Assembly: GCF_000472285.1 (NCBI RefSeq) | Contig: NZ_KI421413.1 | Location: 382,435 to 446,434 of the forward strand | Reading direction: 5' to 3' | Length of the DNA: 64,000 nucleotides | Source: Desulfuromonas sp. TF | Lineage (GTDB): Bacteria; Desulfobacterota; Desulfuromonadia; Desulfuromonadales; ATBO01 | Shown: positions 58,573 to 64,000 of the stretch, in pieces | Layout of the letters: each line of letters begins with the position of its first letter | Position numbering within the stretch: position 1 is the stretch's first letter | The notes under the pieces: generated by a model | Database searches by the model: none | Told to the model about the DNA's origin: nothing | The model's input: only the letters and a program-made list of their open reading frames with translations | Position numbers and translations under genes: made by a program

Positions 58573-59357
58573 GATCCCACCGCCAGGGGGTGCACGGCGT
58601 GAACGCGGATGCCGCCCAGGGCCTGACCGACGATCAGGGCCTCGGCGATGGGACTTGGGCTTCGGCGAAGCAGTTCGGCGATCCGTGCGCCTCCTTCTAT
58701 CCGTCCGGGGGTGTCGGCCTTGTTGAGAAAGATGAAACGTCGGGCCCGGGACGGGGACCCTTTGAAGGCCCCCCTGGAATGGGCGAAGAGGGCGGCCAGG
58801 GCGGCCGCGGTTACGGTTTCCCCCTCGGCGAGCTCCATCAACTCTGCGGCGAGTGCGGAGCGGAAGACCAGATCCTCGTTCAAAGGGCTGCCGAGGACTT
58901 CGAGACCCGCTACGGCAACCAGAACTGTGGTGCAAGCTGGGATGACAGGTTCATGCTCGGCGGGAGCCTTGAGAGGGCGCCGGGCTGATCCGTCCGCCTC
59001 CACCAGGATCCAGTCGAAAAGATCCGATTCCTCGAAACGGCTGATCGCCTCGGGGTCGAAACCCTTGAGCTTGCCGCCATCAGACAGGAGCGCCGCCGCG
59101 GCGGTCACGTGCCGGACGGCGGAATCGCACAATTCGAGCTGGCGCAGGACTTCCCGGGGCTCGGCACTGACGAGGACCGTTGGAGACTGGTCGGGCGTGG
59201 GGACGAAAATCTTGGTCGTGGTCGTGGTCAGGACCCGTCGTCCCGATCGGGCGAGCTGCCGGGCCAGATGGAACATCAGACTCGTCTTGCCCCCTCCGCC
59301 GACAAAGCTCACCACCCCCCGCGCTCTAAGATCCAGTATCTCTTCAAAAAGTATCAT
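58569..59357 (-). CDS. yqeC: YqeC family selenium-dependent hydroxylase accessory protein
   Basis: 262 aa. The N-terminus carries a P-loop (VSFVGGGGKTSLMFHLARQL, ~16-35), then LTTTTTKIFVPTP and ILVEADGSARRPLKAP with the conserved acidic residue. This is the YqeC family, found with YqeB and MocA in genomes with selenium-dependent molybdenum hydroxylases. The biochemical step is not established. Coupled to mocA by a 4-bp overlap. Confidence 0.88.
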   Translation of the reverse strand: MILFEEILDLRARGVVSFVGGGGKTSLMFHLARQLARSGRRVLTTTTTKIFVPTPDQSPTVLVSAEPREVLRQLELCDSAVRHVTAAAALLSDGGKLKGFDPEAISRFEESDLFDWILVEADGSARRPLKAPAEHEPVIPACTTVLVAVAGLEVLGSPLNEDLVFRSALAAELMELAEGETVTAAALAALFAHSRGAFKGSPSRARRFIFLNKADTPGRIEGGARIAELLRRSPSPIAEALIVGQALGGIRVHAVHPLAVGS

Positions 59358-59395
59358 GGGTGCCTCTGCTCGGATTTTCTAAACTCCAGACACTT

Positions 59396-59474
59396 ACCGC
59401 AGAGAACGCGGAGTGCGCGGAGAAAAACTATCGAATCAAAAGGTTTCCTCCGCGATCTCTGCGACCTCGGCGGT
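59396..59474. repeat. Nonad-period repeat forming a long inverted hairpin
   Basis: Arms 59396-59422 and 59448-59474 pair at 21 of 27 positions. The arms are made of 9-nt units (cgcagagaa, cgcggagtg, cgcggagaa; ctccgcgat, ctctgcgac, ctcggcggt). Same architecture as 50935-51010 but a different unit. Confidence 0.8.
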
Positions 59475-59504
59475 GATAAAAGATTTTTTACGATTTCGTC
59501 AATA

Positions 59505-59532
59505 TTGACACGCAGGCAAAGTCGCCTATAAA
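59505..59532 (+). promoter_or_regulatory. Sigma-70 promoter of the CMD-like gene
   Basis: Consensus TTGACA (59505-59510), 16-nt spacer, TATAAA (59527-59532); start near 59539, 47 nt before the ATG at 59586. Confidence 0.75.
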
Positions 59533-59585
59533 TATAGGATATTTTATGGTGATTTTCATCATCTCTTTACATGAGAGGAGAGTTT

Positions 59586-59906
59586 ATGAAAGATCTTCAC
59601 GAGGTGTTCACCAGCTTCAAGGCAGATTTTCCGGAGGTCTACGCCGGACACGAGAATCTGGGCATCGAAATCCATGAAAAAACCGGACCGCTTCCGGAAA
59701 AGGTTCGCTGGTTGTTGAAGGTGGCCATTTCGGGGGCGAGCCGCCACCTGTCGGCCCTTGAGACGCATATCACCAAGGCGAGAGAGGCAGGGGCGACAGA
59801 CGATGAAATCAAACAGACGCTGCTCCTGCTTATGCAGACCACCGGGTTCCCGAACTTCATGGAATCCTATCGAATTTTCAAGAAAATGGAGGGGGAGGCA
59901 AAGTGA
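59586..59906 (+). CDS. Carboxymuconolactone decarboxylase-like protein without the CxxC motif
   Basis: 106 aa from the ATG at 59586, with AGGAG upstream and its own promoter. The CMD-type helices are clear (PLPEKVRWLLKVAISGASRH, HITKAREAGATDDEIKQTLL), but the usual CxxC-x3-H redox motif is missing: the position reads SGASRHLSALETHI, with histidines but no cysteine. It is thus unlikely to be a peroxidase. It is the only plus-strand gene inside the molybdenum-hydroxylase set and interrupts yqeB and yqeC. Confidence 0.82.
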   Translation: MKDLHEVFTSFKADFPEVYAGHENLGIEIHEKTGPLPEKVRWLLKVAISGASRHLSALETHITKAREAGATDDEIKQTLLLLMQTTGFPNFMESYRIFKKMEGEAK

Positions 59907-59940
59907 GGCGGGGTGGTTAAGATAACGGTAGTGATAGGGC

Positions 59941-60747
59941 TTACGCGTTGTAAACGGATAGCATCGCCTCGAGCACGGCCCCGCCCAGCGCCCGGGCTTT
60001 CTCTGAGACGGTGTCGCAGTACCCCGCTTCCCCCCGCGGGTCGATATCCCCGATCTTGAGCCCAGTGGCGACACTGGAGCCGGGCCTGATGAGACCGCGC
60101 AGGATACCGTCGATAGTTGCGGTCACCTCGGCCGTACCGACCATTCCGATGACATCCCCCTTGCGGATCGGGTCGCCGATCTCTTTGCCGGTGGTGAAGA
60201 TGCCGCTGCGGGCGCGCACCACCCCTCTCCCCCTGTAGCCGCCGATATTGCCGGGGATGCCGGTATCCGCCTCGGCCGTGCCGGCGGTGATCAACCGGCC
60301 GAGATCGTGCCCCCGGTTGGTCTCGACCACTACGTGACAGTCTCTGCCCGCCGTGAAGCCGGGGCCGAGCGCAACCACCATCGGCGCGTCGGTTATGGAG
60401 ATCCCCAGGTTGCGTTTGGCCAGGGTGGCATCCACGAGCAGATCCGGACGGTAGAGGCCGATGCTCTCTCCTTCAGGGTCCACCGCCACGGCGATTTTCC
60501 CCCCGGCCCAGGCCTGCTTCACCTCCGACTCTCCGGAAACCCGCACCGCTTCGATCCCCTCCACGGTCACGCTCTTCTCATGAATCGTCTCGCAGAAGGA
60601 GACCCTCCGCCTGATGGCCAGAGGGGAAGGGATTTCAAGCATGAGTATCCGCCGGAAGTTGGCGCGGTAAAGGCTGCAGGCCACGCCCGTGGCCATCTCG
60701 CCGCCTCCCCTGATGAGAATCAGGCGCTCCTTCAGCGCTTTATCCAT
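59941..60747 (-). CDS. yqeB: YqeB (EF2563) family selenium-dependent molybdenum hydroxylase protein
   Basis: 268 aa. The N-terminal LILIRGGGEMATGVACSLYR resembles a Rossmann dinucleotide-binding start, followed by LRRVSFCETI-like RRRVSFCETIHEK and VVALGPGFTAGRDCHVVVET. The family accompanies YqeC and XdhC in selenium-dependent molybdenum hydroxylase systems. Exact function is unknown. Located 1 bp after xdhC and transcribed with it. Confidence 0.88.
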   Translation of the reverse strand: MDKALKERLILIRGGGEMATGVACSLYRANFRRILMLEIPSPLAIRRRVSFCETIHEKSVTVEGIEAVRVSGESEVKQAWAGGKIAVAVDPEGESIGLYRPDLLVDATLAKRNLGISITDAPMVVALGPGFTAGRDCHVVVETNRGHDLGRLITAGTAEADTGIPGNIGGYRGRGVVRARSGIFTTGKEIGDPIRKGDVIGMVGTAEVTATIDGILRGLIRPGSSVATGLKIGDIDPRGEAGYCDTVSEKARALGGAVLEAMLSVYNA

Positions 60748-60748
60748 G

Positions 60749-61510
60749 TCATTCGCGCCCGTGGTAGGTGGCCAGAAGCTGGCTGGCGATGCTGATGGCG
60801 ATCTCCTGCGGGGAGTCGCCGCCGTTGTCGTGGCCGATGGGGCAGCGCACCCTGGAGAGGTCGAAGCCGTTCTCCGTCAGATTTTTCTGGATTCTGCCCC
60901 ATTTGCCCTTGCTCCCGATCATTCCGACGTAGCGGGTGGGATGTGGGAGAACCTCCTCGAGAATCTGCTGGTCGACCGCGCCGTTGAAGGTGACGATTGT
61001 GACGAACGACTGTTTGTCGCACCAGTTGGCTTTCTGGATGAAGTCGCTGTAGTGGCACTGGTGGCGGATCGTGCTGCGGGGAATCTCCGGGGCGTTGATC
61101 CACTCGTCGCGCTCGTCGATCAGATGGGTGCGGAAGGGGGTCCCTTCGAGCACCCGGCACAGGGCCTGCCCGATGTGGCCGGCGCCGAACAGGTAGAGGG
61201 TGGGATTGTAGTTGACGACTTCCATATACATCTCCATCGTTCCGCCGCAGGCGGGGAATTCACCCATCTGCTTCAGGGGGACCTCCATGGTGGTGGAGTG
61301 CGCCTCCTCCAGACAGGTCCTGGCCTCTTCGAGGGCGTACTGCTCCACCGATCCCCCGCCGATCGTCCCGTAAAATTTTCCGTCGGGCAGGACGATCATC
61401 TTGGCGCCCTGCTTGCGTGGGGTCGACCCGGCGCTCCTGGTGACCGTCACAAGGACGGCCAGCTGCCCCTGGCGGCGCAATTCGTCAAGTTTCCCGATCC
61501 AGTCCCACAT
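60749..61510 (-). CDS. xdhC: XdhC family molybdenum-hydroxylase maturation protein
   Basis: 253 aa. An N-terminal XdhC/CoxI motif (VTVTRSAGSTPRKQGAKMIV and YGTIGGGSVE) precedes a C-terminal Rossmann domain (LYLFGAGHIGQALCRVLEGT). XdhC inserts or sulfurates the molybdopterin cofactor of xanthine-dehydrogenase-like enzymes. It lies 33 bp after the molybdopterin subunit gene and 1 bp before yqeB. Confidence 0.93.
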   Translation of the reverse strand: MWDWIGKLDELRRQGQLAVLVTVTRSAGSTPRKQGAKMIVLPDGKFYGTIGGGSVEQYALEEARTCLEEAHSTTMEVPLKQMGEFPACGGTMEMYMEVVNYNPTLYLFGAGHIGQALCRVLEGTPFRTHLIDERDEWINAPEIPRSTIRHQCHYSDFIQKANWCDKQSFVTIVTFNGAVDQQILEEVLPHPTRYVGMIGSKGKWGRIQKNLTENGFDLSRVRCPIGHDNGGDSPQEIAISIASQLLATYHGRE

Positions 61511-61543
61511 GCCTTACCCCCTTGATCCGTTGCCGGTCGGCTG

Positions 61544-63871
61544 TTACGCCCCTCCGGAAGCGTCCTTCTTTTCCTCGGCCTCTTCCCGCTCGCGCTTCTC
61601 TTTCAGCGCCCGCCAGACCTTCTCGTAGGTGAGCGGCAGGCTGTTCACCCGGACCCCCATGGCATCGAAGATGGCGTTGGAGAACATCCCCAGAGTCGGG
61701 TTGGTGGACCCCTCCCCGATCTCCTTGACCCCCCAGGGAGCGCCCGGTTCACGACTGTCCACCACTTCCGAGTGAACGGGCGGCATGTCCATGGCGGTGA
61801 GCACGCGGTAATTCGCAAGCTCGGCGTTCTTGATCCTCCCCTTGTCGTCGAAGAGGACCTCTTCCCAGACCGACTCTCCCATCCCCATATAGAGCGCGCC
61901 GTGCACCTGGCCGTGCAGCAGGCGGGGATTGATCACCTTGCCACAGTCGTGCACATCCCAGATGCCGACCACCGAGATTTCGCCGGTCTCCTCGTCGATC
62001 GCCACCTCACCCACCTGGGCGCCGAAGCTGTAAGCCGGCGAGGTCCCCACGGCGGCCCCCTTGAACTTGCCCCCCAGCCTGGGCGGGGTATAGGACCCCT
62101 TGCCGAGGAGCGGGCCCTTGAGGACGAAATGTCTGCGCGCCACCTCTTCAAAGGTGAGGGTCTTGTCGCTCCGGGATTTGGAGAAGACCACTCCGTCCTC
62201 ACAATCCAGATCATCGATCGGCAGGGAGAACATGGTTGAAGCCATCTCAAGGAGCTGCTTCTTGATCTCTTCGCCGGCCTGCTTGACGGCGGCGCCCGAC
62301 ATATAGGTCTGGCGGCTGGCGTAGGCCCCGAGGTCAAGGGGGGTGATCTCGGTGTCGGCGGCAACGATCTTCATCTGCTCGTAGCGGTACCCCATCGCCT
62401 CGGCCGCCATCTGGCAGAGGATCGTGTCCGAACCCTGGCCAAGGTCCACCGAGCCGGAATAGAGGGTGGCCGCCGTCCCGTCTTCGTGGACCTTGATGAA
62501 GGCCGCGGCGTGCGGGAGATCGGTACGGTAAATGGGATAGCCCGCGCCGGTGACGAAACTGCCGGTGGCGACTCCTATCCCCCGTCCGTGAGGAAGATTT
62601 TTCTTCTTCTCGTCCCACCCGGAGATTTCCCGTGCCCGCTCCAGACACTCACGCATCTTGCAGGAATTGACCCGGAAATCGTTGGGCGTAACCGTATCGG
62701 GACGGCGGGCGTTGACGAGGCGGATGTCCATGGGGTCGATCCCAAGATCCGCGGCGACGTTATCCAGGTGGCTCTCGAAGGCGTACTTGGGCTGGGGCGC
62801 TCCGTGGCCTCGCTGGGCGCCGCAGGCCGGCAGGTTGGTGTAGACCCGATACATGTCGAACTTGAAGTTGTCGAACTCGTAGGTCATCGGCAGAAGCGCC
62901 CCGGCATAGTAGGCCGTGGCGATCCCCAGGCTGGTGTAGGCTCCGCCGTCCATCATGAAGTTGGCGTGGGCGGCGAGGATCTTGCCGTTCTTGTCGACCC
63001 CGGTGGTGATTTCCATGTACTGGGCGTGTCGCCCCCGGTTGTGGGCGAACATCTCGGCCCGATCATAGAACATGCGCACAGGCCGGCTGGTGATCCGGGC
63101 CAGCACCGCCCCGGCGAACTCCAGTCCCGTCGGCTCGAGCTTGCCCCCGAAGCCGCCGCCCAGATAGGGCTTGATGATGCGCACGTCGCCCATGGGCAGA
63201 TCGAACTGGCGGGAGATGTAGTACTGGAAGTAGTGGGGGGACTGGGTGCTCGAGTAGATGGTGAGCTTGCTCCCATCCCACATGGAAATGGCCGAGTGGG
63301 GCTCGATGGGTGACTGGTAGGTTCGCTGGCCGATAAAGACATCGGTGCGCACGTGATGGGCCTCGGCGAAAGCCTTCTCCACGTCGCCGAATTCCTGATG
63401 GATCTCGGTGTTGATGTTGCGCTCGTACTCCTCATGAACCAGAGGCTGCCCCTCGTCCATGGCAGTGCGGAAGTCGAGGACCGCCGGCAGCTCTTCGTAC
63501 TCCACCTTGATGAGCTTGAGAGCCTTGTAGCAGGTCTCCTCGTCGAGACAGGCCACCGCGGCGACCTTGTCGCCGACGAACCGCACCTTGTCGATGCAGA
63601 AGATATTCTCGTCCCAGCGGGCCGGGCTCAGGCCGTACTTCTTATCCGGTACGTCCTTGTGCGTGATCACGGCCTTGACCCCCGGGAGCTTCTCCGCCTC
63701 GGAGGTGTCGATGGAGAGAATCCGGGCGTGGGCGTGGGGGCTGGTCAAAATCTTGCCGAAGAGCATGTTGGGGAACTTCAGGTCCCCTGTATACTTCGCT
63801 GCCCCGGTGACCTTCTCCGGCCCGTCGATGCGCGGAACGCTGCGGCCGATAACTTTGTGATTGTCGCTCAT
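61544..63871 (-). CDS. Xanthine dehydrogenase family molybdopterin-binding subunit
   Basis: 775 aa, the size of a stand-alone XdhA/CoxL-like large subunit. It has the N-terminal aldehyde oxidase a/b hammerhead (GRSVPRIDGPEKVTGAAKYT), cofactor loops GGGFGGKLEP, GAQRGHGAPQPK and DLGQGSDTIL, and the active-site glutamate in WGVKEIGEGSTNP. Active-site residues around the substrate pocket do not settle whether it acts on xanthine, nicotinate or another purine. The adjacent YqeB/YqeC/MocA suggest a selenium-dependent hydroxylase. The 2Fe-2S subunit precedes it by 12 bp. Confidence 0.92.
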   Translation of the reverse strand: MSDNHKVIGRSVPRIDGPEKVTGAAKYTGDLKFPNMLFGKILTSPHAHARILSIDTSEAEKLPGVKAVITHKDVPDKKYGLSPARWDENIFCIDKVRFVGDKVAAVACLDEETCYKALKLIKVEYEELPAVLDFRTAMDEGQPLVHEEYERNINTEIHQEFGDVEKAFAEAHHVRTDVFIGQRTYQSPIEPHSAISMWDGSKLTIYSSTQSPHYFQYYISRQFDLPMGDVRIIKPYLGGGFGGKLEPTGLEFAGAVLARITSRPVRMFYDRAEMFAHNRGRHAQYMEITTGVDKNGKILAAHANFMMDGGAYTSLGIATAYYAGALLPMTYEFDNFKFDMYRVYTNLPACGAQRGHGAPQPKYAFESHLDNVAADLGIDPMDIRLVNARRPDTVTPNDFRVNSCKMRECLERAREISGWDEKKKNLPHGRGIGVATGSFVTGAGYPIYRTDLPHAAAFIKVHEDGTAATLYSGSVDLGQGSDTILCQMAAEAMGYRYEQMKIVAADTEITPLDLGAYASRQTYMSGAAVKQAGEEIKKQLLEMASTMFSLPIDDLDCEDGVVFSKSRSDKTLTFEEVARRHFVLKGPLLGKGSYTPPRLGGKFKGAAVGTSPAYSFGAQVGEVAIDEETGEISVVGIWDVHDCGKVINPRLLHGQVHGALYMGMGESVWEEVLFDDKGRIKNAELANYRVLTAMDMPPVHSEVVDSREPGAPWGVKEIGEGSTNPTLGMFSNAIFDAMGVRVNSLPLTYEKVWRALKEKREREEAEEKKDASGGA

Positions 63872-63883
63872 CGTGGATTCTCC

Positions 63884-64000
63884 TTAGTGCTCGGCAGGAG
63901 CCAGGCGCCCCTGAGAGGCGGCCAGGACGGCCTCGACAATGTGGACGTACCCGGTGCAGCGGCAGAGGTTGCCGGCGATGGCCTCGCGCACCTCCGGTTC
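63884..64000 (-). CDS. 2Fe-2S subunit of the molybdenum hydroxylase, C-terminal part
   Basis: Only the last 38 residues are in the window; the gene continues past the right edge. They read [20 protein letters not shown] and continue to HIVEAVLAA, containing the CRCTGY motif of the second [2Fe-2S] domain of XdhC/CoxS-type small subunits. Ends 12 bp before the molybdopterin subunit start, as expected for a small-large subunit operon. Confidence 0.93.
   Translation of the reverse strand, partial: EPEVREAIAGNLCRCTGYVHIVEAVLAASQGRLAPAEH

Noticed and set aside
1-64000. tRNA, rRNA, CRISPR array or prophage
   Set aside because: Reading both strands I saw no tRNA-like acceptor/TPsiC pattern, no direct repeat-spacer array with regular spacers, and no phage structural genes. 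The heptads lack spacers. A tRNAscan-type search would settle it.

Overview
The window looks like chromosomal DNA (G+C rich, except one AT-richer accessory patch) of a Desulfuromonadales-type (Geobacter/Desulfuromonas/Pelobacter-like) deltaproteobacterium. This rests on gene content and is an inference: a lipid-anchored triheme cytochrome, stand-alone ferritin-like proteins, a hybrid-cluster protein, RNA 3'-phosphate cyclase, a RicT homologue between holB and metG, several sigma-54 regulators, a TRAP-TAXI transporter and a molybdenum-hydroxylase gene set. No rRNA, tRNA, CRISPR array, prophage or complete IS element was seen.

Layout. 1-3000 (minus): der (partial), era, an Elp3-like radical SAM gene and rnc. 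3100-8850 (plus): tmk-holB-ricT-metG-tatD/radical SAM. 8880-13400 is an accessory patch: a RAYT-type transposase, DUF3024, an AT-richer stretch with a lipoprotein and a small ORF, a 23S-IVP-like four-helix protein and a VapBC pair, rich in short tandem repeats. 13465-19784: rtcA, triheme lipoprotein, two ferritin-like proteins, AsmA-like and EVE proteins. 20041-22976: hcp behind an FNR-type dyad, then a Cys-rich PAS histidine kinase. 22992-28433 (minus): cysE-iscR-iscS-iscU, then mnmA and mtaB, with an IscR-like box at the head. 28743-33701: DUF2007, ilvA, a thiolase, and a class I fumarase with its own promoter. 33776-38877: a frameshifted DUF4160 with DUF2442, an AhpD-like protein, MscS, a MinD-like ATPase paired with a J-like/HTH protein, and a PHP phosphoesterase. 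38893-48560 (minus): tex, then UspA, fused TRAP permease, TAXI binding protein, and a sigma-54 response regulator with its sensor kinase. 48797-56261 (plus): an orphan OppD/OppF pair, a [FeFe]-hydrogenase-like sensor fused to a sigma-54 activator, a candidate sigma-54 small RNA, and ptsP. 56396-64000 (mostly minus): glgC, then mocA, yqeC, yqeB, xdhC, the molybdopterin subunit and the 2Fe-2S subunit of a xanthine-dehydrogenase-family enzyme.

Most interesting: (1) the hydrogenase-domain sigma-54 activator at 51033-53333, followed by a consensus -24/-12 promoter whose only obvious product is a roughly 94-nt terminated transcript; (2) intergenic repeats with a strict 7-nt period in at least nine gaps, the unit sequence changing from gap to gap, which also supply the C-terminal codons of the transposase and the IVP-like protein; (3) a second class of 9-nt-period repeats arranged as long imperfect hairpins. 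The TAXI transporter and two-component pair, with a -24/-12 promoter and overlapping palindromes between them, form a well-supported regulatory unit.
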